Shown one piece after another: positions 1 through 13,096 of a DNA stretch of 64,000 nucleotides (positions are counted from its first letter, which is position 1; each line of letters opens with the position of its first letter). Where the stretch lies: contig OX388307.1 in assembly GCA_947579605.1 (NCBI GenBank), positions 28,187,237 through 28,251,236 of the forward strand, written 5' to 3'. Position numbers and translations under genes: made by a program. The notes beneath the pieces were generated by a model. The model ran no database searches. It saw only the letters and a list, made by a program, of their open reading frames with translations, and had not been told where the DNA came from. The DNA comes from Athripsodes cinereus. Taxonomy: Eukaryota; Arthropoda; Insecta; Trichoptera; Leptoceridae.

Positions 1-54
1 CTAATGTAAATTTGGGTTTATTACAAACTGAGACGAATCTTGAACTAGAATATA

Positions 55-125
55 CCTTGACGGTAGAGTCAGATATCTCAGTGGAAGGTCCATGGTTCAA
101 ACTCCTCTACCAATCCACTTTGTCT
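55..125 (+). repeat. tRNA-like SINE head fragment
   Basis: Contains an A-box-like GGTAGAGTCAG and, about 30 bp on, a B-box-like GGTTCAAACTC. Spacing suits a tRNA-derived SINE promoter. No tRNA cloverleaf is convincing. A weak call from a short segment. Confidence 0.35.
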
Positions 126-130
126 TCAAA

Positions 131-1384
131 ACACAAACTAGGCTCAGTTTCAATACTTAAAAGAAAATAGTATTGAGATTGTATGGATCAAATTGATATA
201 TATGTGTGTGTCCAACAATATGCTGGGTGAAATATTTTTGATAATAAAAACTATCCTACAGGTTTCTATGTATTGGATAATTATAATAATAATAAATTAT
301 ACAATACATAGACCATTCATACATGTATTATCAAAATATATTTATTACCTACTTATAATTTTTATTCTATCGAAGTAATATTGTGGTTATGTATTGCAGT
401 AATGAAATTCAATTTCATCAAATACCTAATATCATTAAAATGTTGTACCTTATCACATAGCATAATATTATATACCTACTACAGTATATACTGCTTAGGT
501 ACATGCCAACAACTGGGCGAACATTAATCAAAAGATACTTGAAACATATGGGAGGCAAATTAAAATCAATACAAACATTAAAACTGCTTGTAATTTTTTT
601 ACTTCGTGACGATATTGTAAAAAATTGATAAGGTGAAAAACTAAAGCTATTTTTAATTAATTCTTCATAGATACTGAGTAAAACGAAATATTTGACATAA
701 AGGTGACAGGGATGTAGCGAATAAAAAAGAAAATAAAATTATTAAAATCCCCATAGGAAATATAAAAAAAATATTAACTATTGAACAAATTGTCCCTTTT
801 GGCGAAGTTCAGGGGAATTAAATTTCCCTTCTGCAGTACGCAACTCGCGAATATTAACATGAAGTTGCTACGTGTTGAACTTTTCTGCGCGATACAACTT
901 TGTAAGAGAGTTCGATCAATTACATAAATACGAGAAGTCAATTAATATTTACCTACTAGAAAAGAAATGTAGAAACAAACATAGTAGAGATCGAAGCACG
1001 GACTCTTCAAACAAAAGCCTAATTGTGTTTACTGGTCTGTCGAACTCTTTGTTCAGTCGATGTTTCAACTAGTCATACAATATTGCGCTATTGAATATAA
1101 CAGTGAAAAATTCTAACGTGAATTCGCTTTGATACTTGTGAATTCTAAAAATATTTGAAATTGATGTGCATTTGTCTAAGTTCCTACTTTTGCAATTGCA
1201 GTAATGTCATCCATTATAGTTAGTTCAAACGAGACGATATGAAAAGAGAAAATTCGTCACACGGAATTCAACAGACATTCAAATGCAAAATGATGGATGT
1301 AGTAGTTTAGCTAGAAGAATCACTACAAATATTAGGGCCAATCCTGAATCTTGATGAAATAACTAATAATAGTTGACTAATATT
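131..1384. other. AT-rich intergenic DNA without recognisable gene
   Basis: Only short open frames with no codon pattern or family resemblance. Near 790-1070 the base composition is a little richer in GC, but nothing could be assigned. Confidence 0.5.
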
Positions 1385-1387
1385 AGT

Positions 1388-1490
1388 CATTTATTTATTT
1401 ATTTATTTTATTACACTAATAAATTACAAATCTTACACATATTTTCATTGATGCTGCCCAACTAGGTATAACCTGTTCTAGGGCAAACAT
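1388..1490 (-). repeat. Non-LTR retrotransposon 3' end (family shared with 44765-44875)
   Basis: A (TTTA)n run is followed by TGCCCAACTAGG...GTTCTAGGGCAAA. The copy near 44765 has the same arrangement: TTTATTTATT, then TTGCCCCACTAGAC...GTTTCGGGGCAAA. With the tail on the left the element runs on the minus strand. The class is inferred from the tail only. Confidence 0.5.
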
Positions 1491-3391
1491 CTCACAAACA
1501 TATCAATCATATAGAAACATATACACAATCACAAAAAGCATTCATCTCCTATATTTATACAATCACATTCATAACAAGAAAAACACTGCTGTAAACCGTC
1601 CATACATGAAACAACACACAAACAAACCATTTCTCCATATAAAACCAGTAAAAAACAACATATCCTTCAACTACACACATCACAAATCCCACACCACATA
1701 CTAACGCACGTATATCACCCCACATAAAACACAAAACAAATCATGGAACAGTGATATGTTATACCTAGATTTGCAATCTGAATCTCAAACATGTACCATC
1801 AATAAAATCTCGTTGCGGCACTTTGCGCCACAATTTTTATTTAGTTTGTTTAGAACCTCCGTGGCAGCATGTCGTCTCAGTGTCGTTGGATTAAATGTCA
1901 TTAAGTAAAAATGTCGTATTGTGCTTAAATGATATCATAGAAATGCTTTGACTTTTTGATGAACGTTTTGAGATAGCGAGCACTTCATCAAGTTTGAAAT
2001 TTGCCAACAATTAATCTAGGGAACATTTGTAATTTGTAAAAAGAATGTTGTTATTGATATGGTATATGTCGATAGTGGGTACAAAAGTAATACACCTTTT
2101 TAAACAATGCTACTTGCAGTACTTGACGAAGTTCGACAATACACATTGTCAGTTTGTAAAAAGCGACACACATATAAATTGTTTGTAGAAAACAAGAGAT
2201 AGACAATATATGAGCATGGGGTTTATTACTGAAGACAAAGGCCGGTAGATAGAGATGAATATATATATATAAGAAAAGAGATGGATGTATATTACTCAGG
2301 TATTGTACCTCGAAGGGTAGGTACACATTTTTAGAGAATATTTGTATGACATTGCGAATCAGTTATAACATATCACTGGGAACAAATCCTAAGATATCTT
2401 GCAATCTCTCTAGACTATTATTACTATTATTTTGACGTTCGTTACAATTTATAGATGCCAAGAGTTGCGAGGACCCTAAAAATATCCATTTTTTACTTTT
2501 AATTGAAAAAACAACTTTAAACTTCCAAAATATAGCAATATTCTGCGGCAAAATGACAGCAACTAATAATATTCGCACATTAAAAGTCGCGAATAAAATT
2601 CTGCCAAATACAACTAATTGTAGTTGTCAGATGTCAACTAAAATTTCGTTCTGAATACGAAATCCATAGATTCTCGAAATTTATAGTTGTACTAAGGTGC
2701 CAAAATGAACTAGCTAACTAAATTAGTTTTAGTACGGAAAACTGTGAATACGAATTTGAACTAAATATTATGACTCAACTATCTCCTTACACTTAGTGCA
2801 ACTAAACTATTTTATGATTCAGAATTGGCCATATTGCAATATTTTTAAATGAAAGAAAAAACGGACCTACATTTACCTGCACCAAAAAAATGGAATTCGC
2901 AAATAATAGAAACAAAGCAGTTTCCCCGAAAAAGTTCAAAGACGATGGAATTTATATCGTTTCAAATTGAGCATCATGTTCAGACGATTCAAACACTGTG
3001 TTATCAAATATTGCGAAACAGAAATATGACGCAAGTGTTATGTTATACCACAATGACAGTAATCTGTTGAGTGGTATGAAGTTAGCAGTAGTTTGCCAAA
3101 ACAACATGGCGTGTGTACACAAAACGTAAAGTGATGTGGCAATTCACATCGATTTTATTTTAAATTTTAGTTAATTTAGTTAGATTTAAAGCGGGCCGTG
3201 CGTTATTCGGCAAAAATCGTTCGTAAATATGTAATATAGATCGTGCTAAGCCGCCGAAATAAAACGATATCGCATTATACTGTCAAAGTACAAAGTTTCA
3301 CAGGCTGTACCCCATGTCAAGTTGAAATATTGTAGCGAATTGTGCCAAGAGTCGGAGAAGGGTGCTTATGGGCGCGGGCTGATCTGTACAG
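1491..3391. other. 5' flank of the TRIM-cyclophilin gene
   Basis: A CA-rich stretch (1491-1750), probably retrotransposon 3' UTR, then unassigned sequence. The last 300 bp before the ATG are less AT-rich and presumably hold the promoter and 5' UTR. No named promoter element could be fixed. Confidence 0.4.
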
Positions 3392-5287
3392 ATGGCGCTC
3401 TCCCCACCCGGGGATATTGAAGATCTAACATTGTGTTCAGTGTGCAAGTTGCCTTTCAACGATGGCGACCAGCTGCCAAAGTTGTTGGCTTGCAAGCACC
3501 ACTTCTGCCTCAAGTGCGTCTCCGGCGTGCTGCTCAAGGGGCGGGAGTTGTACTGCCCCTATTGCTGGAAGCGCACTGAGCCCCCGGACCTGCGCCCCGA
3601 GGCTCTACCCACGTATGGGCCCGTCCTGGCCCTGGCGCGTCGCTTGGCGGCCGCCAACACGGTGCCACTTGTTTCAACACTATCTGCTACCAACGACGTG
3701 GAACCCTGTCCTGCCCACGGAATGCCCCACTCCCTATGGTGCCTACCATGCGCCCGACATGTATGCAGAGCGTGTGCATCACATCCCGACCATCTGGATC
3801 ACGCAGGAGCCGTCAAGCCTCATGCCGAAGCACGTCTCGCCCTTCGTCAGGACATGCACGGGGAGTTGGCCCTCATGCAAAAAATGCTAGCAGACATTCA
3901 GAGACTAGCACGTAGGCAGAGGGACTTCCTTCTTCGTATCTTAGAAGCCTGCACCACACTAAAGACACAAGTTGAGACGGATCTAGTCAACAATGCTCCA
4001 GGATACGAGGTGGGTGAGGCGAGAGAGAGATTACAGGAGGGGAGACACGCATATGCTGGGAGTGAGACTTTGGGGCCCGCTGAAGTGTACCGTTTACTCT
4101 CAGCCCTCACAGTACAAAGAGAGAGGTTGCAGGCTAAGCACAGAGAAATGTTTCTACAGTGCAAGTTGGATGACCTCATAAGGAATTCTAGTGTCTTGTT
4201 TGACTTTGACCTACTCAAGCGTGCGCTAGCCACCATACATTCTGGGGAGAACAATTCACAAACAGATGGTGAAGGACACAACAATCCTATACTGTTCCTA
4301 GCCAACTACTGCATGTCACAACTCTACTCTAGACACCTGCTCTTCAAACAACAACAGTCTGCTGAGCGTAACCTCCTGGTAGGACAGAATGGAGATTCAT
4401 CAGACTACCATCCAGCAGTACAGCTACCACCGTATGTACCATTAGCTATGCCCACACCTAAGACTACTGTGCATCTTTCAGATTCCAATTTGGCCAAAGC
4501 AGGCTTAGGTAATTTTGTTACAGAACATCAGAATAATCCTTTACCCAATATGAACATATCTAAGCCTAGTCCTATAGGATTTAATGATGGCAGTATCCCT
4601 ATGAATTCTCCAAACATGAACAAAACTCCCTGTAACTTCCAAACAGACAACCTCCTCCACCCTCCGCCCCTACTGCCACCTCCTCCACCCCCATCATCCT
4701 CTTCCTCAGCAGCACCTCTACTCATGCCCCCTCCCCTAGTCCACCACTCTCCCCAGGCTACAATAGTTAGGAATCCTCCCCAGCACGTATATCCTGTGTA
4801 TTATTTTAACATTGAAATAAATGGCGCACCATTTGGACGGATCCTCATTGAAGTACGGAGTGACGTAGCTCCCAAGATGGCTAAAAACTTTGGCATCCTA
4901 ACAACGGGGGAACTCGGAATAGGTTATAGGGGATGCAATATATTCCAGTGTTGGGAGAATGAAAGTATAATAACTGGAGATTTTGAGTTGAACAACGGCA
5001 GGGGTGGGCGCTCTGTATTTGACGAGAGTTTCTTCATGCCCGATGACACTAAAATATTAGCTATCAGGGGTAGTGTAGGCATGAGACGTAGTCAGAAAAG
5101 ACATGATAACTTGGGTTTGGTCGGTTCCCAGTTCAGGATCATCCTTAGAGAGATGAGAGGGTTCACAGGGATATTTGCTTTTGTTGTGGAGGGGCTAGAC
5201 TTGGTAGATAGGATAAGTCAGTCTGGTGACAGTGCTGGGAAGCCACAGAGCAACATCCTGATTGCCAGCTGTGGTAAACTCAACTAG
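3392..5287 (+). CDS. TRIM-like RING/B-box protein with C-terminal cyclophilin-like domain, intronless
   Basis: Single open frame of 631 residues. An in-frame TGA lies 12 bases upstream of the ATG and the RING begins at residue 15, so this start is well supported. A C3HC4 RING is seen at residues 15-58 (C15, C18, C34, H36, C39, C42, C55, C58), which in this family recruits E2 enzymes and makes the protein a likely ubiquitin ligase. A B-box 2 follows at about 105-136 (C105, H108, C116, C119, C124, C127, H133, H136), then a Gln/Arg/Leu-rich helical, probably coiled-coil stretch at about 140-260. A low-complexity linker with poly-Pro and poly-Ser runs at about 425-445. Residues 465-631 align along their whole length with cyclophilins, ending in the usual strand ILIASCGKL. 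Several cyclophilin catalytic residues look replaced, so this part may bind rather than isomerise. Substrate unknown. The domain reading is strong; the biological role is inference. Confidence 0.9.
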   Translation: MALSPPGDIEDLTLCSVCKLPFNDGDQLPKLLACKHHFCLKCVSGVLLKGRELYCPYCWKRTEPPDLRPEALPTYGPVLALARRLAAANTVPLVSTLSATNDVEPCPAHGMPHSLWCLPCARHVCRACASHPDHLDHAGAVKPHAEARLALRQDMHGELALMQKMLADIQRLARRQRDFLLRILEACTTLKTQVETDLVNNAPGYEVGEARERLQEGRHAYAGSETLGPAEVYRLLSALTVQRERLQAKHREMFLQCKLDDLIRNSSVLFDFDLLKRALATIHSGENNSQTDGEGHNNPILFLANYCMSQLYSRHLLFKQQQSAERNLLVGQNGDSSDYHPAVQLPPYVPLAMPTPKTTVHLSDSNLAKAGLGNFVTEHQNNPLPNMNISKPSPIGFNDGSIPMNSPNMNKTPCNFQTDNLLHPPPLLPPPPPPSSSSSAAPLLMPPPLVHHSPQATIVRNPPQHVYPVYYFNIEINGAPFGRILIEVRSDVAPKMAKNFGILTTGELGIGYRGCNIFQCWENESIITGDFELNNGRGGRSVFDESFFMPDDTKILAIRGSVGMRRSQKRHDNLGLVGSQFRIILREMRGFTGIFAFVVEGLDLVDRISQSGDSAGKPQSNILIASCGKLN

Positions 5288-7950
5288 AGAGCTATCCACA
5301 ACAGTAATAATAATAATATTGTAAATTGTCATTTACCTCTAACCAATCTCAAGGACCAAATTATTTCATTGCTTCAACTCAATCCCACCTTCGTTTCCTT
5401 GCATCCCGCGTGCGTGGATTCATTACCAAATATTTATAATATATATACAGAGAAAGTATATAATGTATATTGTTATGTATACACTAGGTGTAAAGCATTA
5501 GACAACACAATCAGGGCAAAGTGACCGGATCACAGGGACTAGCCTAGAAGAGATACTATATTATGGTAGCCTGCGTGTGTGCGACACACACGCAAGTAAT
5601 ACCCGGCAGGTTAACTTCCTAAAACCATGTGTTAACTATATATTATATATAAATGTTATATAACTAATTATGTGTGTGTAGATTAGCAAAGAATTACACA
5701 ATACTTTGATAGAATGAAATAATATTATTGGTATATATAACAACAATAATATTTTTATGTTTGAGTGAATGAGGTTCGCATACTATTATAATATACCTTT
5801 AGTGTGATTGTTTTTTTTTTTCGTTGACTTACACTGTGCATCTTTAAAACTATTTCCCAACGTGAAGGGTAGTAATGCACACTCGGTGGCCGATAACCAA
5901 ATTATTTTCAAAATACAACAATCATTTAACTTAGATTATTTTAATTATTGTTTTATTAAAGTAATAATGTAATGTAGGTACTATGTATGTATGCATTACA
6001 TGTGTAGAACGAATTATATATCAACGGTATATATAGACTTACATGTTAAGTACAGATATATTTTACCAACTTTAAAACTCGATATGTGTAAATGTAATGT
6101 AAAATAATGTAAATAATTTAGGTTTATTTTGTGTCACGACGAGAGAATATATTGAGCGAACTAATATATATACTTTGTTGAATTTAAGCTATGTGCAATG
6201 TATAAAGATAGGGGAACACGAAATGAATGTAATAGGTTTATTTGGGAGAAATCGGGGCGACTTTATAATAATAAACTCGCCTATTGTACATTGAATTGTT
6301 ATATGACAATTTGTTGCGCTTACTGCCAATGTGGAGGTAGAGAAAAAAATAAATAGGTAATTAACATAAGAGAGTCTTGGATATACGGAGTCTGAAATCG
6401 AATAGTTATATTCAGTAGTTAGAAAATCGTATAGAAAATTCATATAATAAATGTTAAGACTAACAACATACCGGTCCCCAACGTTGCTAATACTGAAATT
6501 GTCCTACGAAACAGTACAGTATCGAGTGTGCGCGTGCTTAGCGAGTAAGTAAAACGAAAAGATAGCGAAAATTGTCACTTTGTATATTAACCAATAAGTT
6601 GTAAAACCTATCTACCAAAGCTGGATAATGACCAAGAGAATGGCGCGTCATGTTATTTCAGATGTTACCTTCACTTACTTGCTGCCAGAACCTTTACATA
6701 ACAACCACAAATGGATCCTCAACACATATGTCTACCCACATTTATCTTAGAATTCAATGTTATGTATGTACCGTTAATCATATAGCTTAATAATAAAATA
6801 GATAATTAAATGCTTTATATAACACAAACTAGCAAACAAACATGGACAGATAGGAAAAGCTGCCGAATAAATTATAAGTTTGGCTCGTATCCTTTGCGTG
6901 TGCCATCGTGCAGTGGTGATGTAGATAAATATAAACTGTCATTTGTTTTTCAATACATTGTTTCCAAGGTACATAAGACAGCGAAATGAAATTAGTTAAC
7001 AGAACAAGGAATAATAACTTGCGCTGCTCATTGCATTTATAATATTATGTTGTTTAACAACTGATTGTATCACACAGACGACGACAGTCTATGTGATACG
7101 GAATGCAATGACCGTAGGTGTAGTATACAGAATTGGATGAAGGATGCATTGTATTTATTATTACGAGATAGGATATATTATAATAATTTGTTGTTTAATA
7201 TTATTAATAATGATTTAAACATCTGTTTGGCTGTAAACCACAATGTGGTGTAGAAAGTACCTAATTATTACTGCTACTACTACCGTATTACAATAAATAA
7301 TTACGTTAAATGTTTAAATAAATTGTTTATATTGTAAAGTGTTCTGTACCCTTGTCGTTTGGGAGTATGGATAAAGCACGCAGACGAAAAATTTCTGCCA
7401 CCCCGAGAAAGAGATGATGTTGTATTAATGATAATATCACATCATCTTCCTGTGTTATAATATCCTTGGGAGATGCCGAGATTTTGGGGGAATAATATAA
7501 AAATATTATAATATTAGTCCGATGATTAAAAGAACTGTGCTGCGCGCATACGAGTGTAAATTATAATCAAAAGAGCGAATATAGAAATATACATATTTTC
7601 GTTGACTACAAAGAATTAATATATTATAATAAGCTAAGCGTATATTAATATTGTAACAATAGATAGATGGATATACTATTACTTTTACGTGTATAATTGA
7701 TTGTTTGTGTGTGTATGTGTGTACGACATACATTACACACACACTACAATGATAAAATAAAATGGCCACATAATAATATTAGTGTGATAAGCAAAGATAC
7801 GAACATACGTACTTTACTTGTAGTCGTCGTTGTCTAATAATTAAACGAATAAAAATAATATAATAATGATGTGTTGATCACACAACTGTTAATAATTAAC
7901 AAAATATTAAATTTTATTATTGCATAATACATATTATGTTATATATATTG
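5288..7950. other. 3' UTR and intergenic DNA after the TRIM-cyclophilin gene
   Basis: AT-rich, with no coding sequence recognised. Possible polyadenylation hexamers occur near 6348 and 6865, but none can be chosen. It may lie inside the last intron of NPL4 on the other strand. Confidence 0.4.
5572..5594 (+). other. Perfect 10-bp hairpin in the 3' flank of the TRIM-cyclophilin gene
   Basis: Bases 5572-5581 pair perfectly with 5585-5594 around a CGA loop (TGCGTGTGTG / CACACACGCA), 285 bp after the stop codon. It probably lies in the 3' UTR. It could be a chance GT/CA microsatellite inversion. Confidence 0.5.
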
Positions 7951-10900
7951 TGGGTATGGATCCCCCAGTTCCATAAGCCGCCTCAAAAAATTGAATTTTT
8001 TCTAATATTCTGAGATACGACGCATCAAAGTTTTGAGATACCACGACGACGGTCGACCAAAGTCACAAACAAATATGAGCTTCTAAAAAAATATATTTTT
8101 TGTTTGTGGAATTGAAACATTACAACTTTACACTCATTACTATTGTTCAGTTACTGCATTCCATAATAAGGTTTGAGTGATTTGTGATTGATTTTCAATT
8201 TTGAACAATTTTTATAATTGTCGACCTATGGAGCTGGGCAGTCAATATTAATATTGTCTACATTATGTGTACAACAAACAACTCAGTCTTAATCTTTTCT
8301 GGTCCCCTGTTATTTATTAATTAATATTAATTTTATTAATGTTTTTAGAATGTTTGATAAATTATTATATCATTGTTTTGTTTGTATTATTAATGAAATA
8401 TTTTATTAAAAAGTTTGTGCAATTTATTCAGATGATGAAACTAAATAAAAAAAAGAAGAAATCATTATATTATTGTAACTATTTATATTTAAAAAAAAAT
8501 GTACAGAGAGAAAATTTAAATAAACAATTACCTATAATAAATAATTATTTTATTATTATATAATTATTGTTTTACATTTGACATATGATTATATTTATAT
8601 AAAACTTTCATGTGATATTATATCTAATCTATAAGAAAGAAATAATTATTATCGATTGCTTTTATTATTAAAATATTCAAATAATTAAATTTGTTATGAT
8701 TTTAAATTACATTAAGTCAATAAACAGTATATATTATGTTATTTAAATCAATAAATATTGTTATTTAATCATATTTTTGATATATGAACAGTTCTTAAAG
8801 TTTCACACAAATAGCCGTATTCGCAAACACGGAATAACTGTTTTGCCTTTTCAGCTGTTATACCTCTGTTTAAGTGACACAGCCTCACTAGCAAACAGAT
8901 AGTCCCGAATTTAAGCCTAATTAACTTTTTCTTTATAAACGTCAAATATTTTTGGAACATACAACCCATAGCCATTTGAAAAAAAAATAATGAGATCATG
9001 GAACAATATTAAAATTTTCAGCTTAATGTTGAACAATTGTTTATTGTGTAAGGTTTTCAATTTTTAATCAAGGCTATTTTTTGATGTGTCTAGTTAAGAC
9101 GAGTTTAAACATACATTTTTTGTGAGTACGGCTAAAAGAATTAAAAGTTCTGTAGCAACAGTATTGCGTATTATATCTCGGTGGATAACAGACCTCAATT
9201 GGTGACTGATTATTTTTGTAAAAAGATTACATGAAACATGAATCAAAAGTACCATACTATAATAAGACATATATTTACAAAAATGAACAATTCCTAACTA
9301 AAATTTGTTAAACTAAGCGTAATATGGAAGCTGGTCTTCTACATTATAATTTTCAATAGTCGACATTACTGCTACAGTGTTTTTTGTTTCTTTTCTTTTG
9401 AATATTTATTATAGGAGTAAAAGAGATAATAAACCAATCTAAGTACTGACTGCATCCAATGTTGCATAACTTTGGTAAATATTTCAGATAACAAATGTAT
9501 GTTTGCTAATTTGCAACTGTAATGTGGACCCAGTTAATTGGAAATGTTTAAAAATTTAGTCTCTTGTTGAAAATGTAGCTCTGTCATAAACGTAAATACT
9601 ATAGAGTGATATAGATATGAGAGTAAACACTGTCTCTCTTTGTGTATATAATCCATAAGAACAGGGTTTAAGGCAAATCGATTTTAGGGTGGCAGCCCAA
9701 TCAGTCAGTGTATCGATAGCCGTGTCCACAATGCTCGAGAAACGCAGTGAATAAAGGGTTAAGTCGCTTTTCTCTCCTAAGTCAACAGAGAGAAGAAAAG
9801 GGAGAACGCTGTGTTCCATGAGAAATATATGGACATGGCTAATACTGATGAAAAAATAAACACCAATTAAATTATTGTCTTAATTTTATTACAATCTATT
9901 ATATTCTTAAATTTATTTACAAATTTGATTTATCGTTTATAATGATTTTGCAAGAATGATCGAAGGGAAATTAGAAACATCAAGCTGGTGACTTGAACAT
10001 TGCAATCAGATACATGGAACAGTAACTCCACAAGAAAAATACACAATCTGTGTTTGATCAATAACAAATCCCTGTTACTTCCGTTTTAATGTAAATACAT
10101 GTTTCAATATTTCATCGGTATTACTTTTAATAAAAAAAATGCATATTTAATCTGTAGTTTAATTCACAGATTATACGGTTATTTCCAATTATATTAAAAC
10201 ATTTTGTACTATTGGTAAATATTTAAAATTTTATCCTATTTTGTGTTTATAAATATTCATTTAGCCTGAGATAATTCTAATAGGATAAGAATTGATTTAA
10301 ATTTATAAACAAGCTCGCATTAACATCCTACCGAATTATCTTGAAAATCTGCCCAATTGGGACATTGAAATATGAATTACTGAAAAGTATATCAGGGATG
10401 AAAGATGCAATCATTTATCTCGTTCGTGGTAGACTTGACAATCGTAGAACAAACCAAATGTTTTACAATATTTTATATGAATTTTATTCAAAATGTATTA
10501 TGTGGTATATTCTTGAAATTCGTGTAACATTATGTTGTGTTTTTAAAAATATTTTTATTAGATTTGCGTTTTTATTATTGAGAGAGAAAGAGAGGTTTAA
10601 CAGGCCATCCTATGTTTGTGCCTTATGGGTGTAGCCTATAATAACAATAATAATTGTTAGATAATAAATAAATAATACAGCCTCTTTTCGTAACAAATGG
10701 CTGCCTACTATTATTAATTAATGTGCGTGCAGTGCGCATGGCAAAAAGGATTTAAAATATAACGCTTGTATCAAATATTTAATGTTATAATGTAGTTTGT
10801 AAGACATATAAAATCATTGTGGAATATTTGCAATAACATATCATGTAGCAAATTGAAAAATAACTTAACAATATAAATCTAACATTATTATTATATTTTA

Positions 10901-11430
10901 CGAACAGATAATCGCCAAAGAAATATAATTTTTAAATGACGACAATTTCACTTCTATAATATGTGTGCTATAATTATAATTGTGTTTTTATTCTGAAATG
11001 AGTATGATCAATGATATTGTATTTAATATTATGAATTGAATAAAAAACCTAGTAAAATAAATGCAATTTTTAGTACCTGAAAACATTTGCAAATTGTTCT
11101 TAATTACATCTGATGAATGAAATTCGAGGATACCATATTTAAAAGATTGTAGCAACATACTTATTTATCTAGTCAAAATTTATTTATCTGAACCGTATTT
11201 TACAGACCCACTCATCCTATTTTGTAACATAATTATATTAGCGATGTTCCGAATGGATAACTGTAAGACTTTGCTTGGCAATAATTTCGCGTTTTTGGCA
11301 GTATTTAATCTCTTGTAATTTAAGTCACATGTTTGCAAATGCGTATATTCGGAACCTCACTAACTTGTATCCCTTTTTACACGCGATGAAACTTTTATCA
11401 TTATTTTTTTTTATAATGTACCTTCTACTA
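7951..11430. other. AT-rich non-coding stretch
   Basis: No gene recognised. Minus-strand frames at 8769-8999 and 9556-9819 were checked for the missing NPL4 C-terminus and do not match. A weak inverted pair (CCCAGTTCCATA near 7970 and TATGGAGCTGGG near 8228) could be a decayed MITE. Confidence 0.4.
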
Positions 11431-11431
11431 A

Positions 11432-11485
11432 ACTATACCATCACAGCGTATCCCACAAGTGGAGTAGCCAGTAGTAATGGTAGTA
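11432..11485 (-). repeat. Tail fragment of the CCCACTTGTGGG SINE-like family
   Basis: Contains ACTATACCATCAC followed by TATCCCACAAGTGGAGTAGCCAG, which is the tail half of the dispersed family. Only the last 50 bp are kept. Confidence 0.7.
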
Positions 11486-12254
11486 TTATGTACCTGTTTG
11501 CGTAAAAGGTCTTCGCGTTTATTTTATGATATAAAAAATAAAATACGATAGCTTAGAATGATGATTTTCTTCGTTATTGCAAATACTCCGCAAAATACAA
11601 TACATATAGACGTACGTTTATAACCTAACCTTTGAAGAAAAATATATCAATGTTATAAAAAATAATACCTACAAACTTATATTATTATTCTTTTAAATCT
11701 ATGTGTTTAGTTTAAAAATAATATGAATTTAATGAGAGACATTGTGTTACGTAAATGTTTAGCAAAAAAATGTATAATGTGTACCTACGTCTATTAATAA
11801 ACAAAAATAAAATCAAAACGAAATAATATTATTTAATTATTGATGTCTATTGATGAAAAATATTAATATACATTATTTTATTTAACAGAGATCCTCAAAT
11901 GAATCAAATAATAAATAAATAATATATATATATATACATATATGATATGTTATAATAATGATAATAAATGTTATTATATGAATGAATGTGATGTAGTTAA
12001 ATTAAATCGGTGGAATTATGTAATACATATACTTTATTTGAAAAAATATACTTCTTTATGAATGCATCTGTTATTTTTATTTACATCCCTGTACGCTATT
12101 ATGAAAATTAGGCAACATAATCATCATCGTTCTCGGCTGCTATCTTGTGTTCAAGGTGACAATTAAAGAATTGAATTGTCAAAAGCTTTGTACTGTTAGT
12201 TGATTTATCAACATATTCGATAGATATATAACATAAACATTAACAAATTTACTA

Positions 12255-12650
12255 CTACTATACTATACCCTCACACCGTGTCCCAAGTGGGGTAGGCAGA
12301 GAGAACGAAATTCCATATATCTTTACATACTTCTTTCGCTTCTTCTACATTTATACAATTTCTCATGCACGGACGTCTGTTCCTCTTGCTCAGCACACAG
12401 CCGTCCTTGAGAATATGATCCACGTAATCAAGCCACATGGTTCTCATACGACCTCACAACCCTTTTTTCAGACAAGTATATCCTCTTTGTCATGCTTTCC
12501 TCGTTCATTCGTTCAACATGTCCGAACCCCTGTAACTCATTGACGCACATTCTGTCCACAACACTCTTCTTGCATCCACTCATCCTTCTAGTATCCTCAT
12601 TCTTCCACAACACAAATTTTCTCATAGAAAATTAACGAAACCATGTTTAA
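12255..12650 (-). mobile_element. 3' end of a non-LTR retrotransposon (reverse-transcriptase C-terminus plus 3' UTR)
   Basis: The minus-strand frame at 12625-12428 reads FGHVERMNEESMTKRIY, a typical C-terminal motif of insect non-LTR polymerases. It is followed by a 3' UTR ending TGCCTACCCCACTTGGGACA and a TATAGTATAGTAG tail. Truncated at the 5' side. Two further copies of the same 3' end lie at 25195-25275 and 60955-61050. Confidence 0.75.
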
Positions 12651-13096
12651 ATGTTGAGAAACTACATTCAGACATGATATTATAATTGATAACAAGGATT
12701 TTCACTTTTTTTATTATTTCATCTGACAGCTATACTCACATTGACTTTATTTAGTCAGTCTTTATTAGTCTTCCCACAGGTCTAGGTTTTGAAATAATCT
12801 AAAATATCATCTGTCAGTGGGAGTGGGTACCTCTAATTTATATGGGTATTTTTTGCAGTTACAATAAAATGACTTTTTTTGTATATTGGTTGTTGTAAAT
12901 TTTTGTATTACATAATATAAAAAAATAATAATTAAAAAACACTATTCATTTCCATATAACTGCTTTTTATGACACTCAAAACTTACAGAAAACAGCGGAA
13001 GACCTATCTTATCACAGGCACTAACGAAACTTGGAAAATCTGTGGCGATCATAAAAAGGAACATCTATATAAAAATTGAGCAAAAGTATATCTTAC

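Noticed and set aside
55..125. Functional tRNA gene
   Set aside because: A- and B-box-like words exist but no acceptor stem or cloverleaf could be drawn.
3462..4305. Overlapping frames inside the TRIM-cyclophilin gene
   Set aside because: Shadows of the 631-residue frame in other phases.
3392..5287. Recent retroposed cyclophilin like the primate TRIM5-CypA fusions
   Set aside because: The domain is too diverged, has lost active-site residues, and there is no poly-A scar or target duplication.
7957..8250. Inverted CCCAGTTCCATA / TATGGAGCTGGG pair as a MITE
   Set aside because: Match is weak and no target duplication is seen.
8769..9819. Minus frames at 8769-8999 and 9556-9819 as the missing NPL4 exons
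   Set aside because: They carry none of the expected C-terminal NPL4 motifs and lack suitable splice phase.
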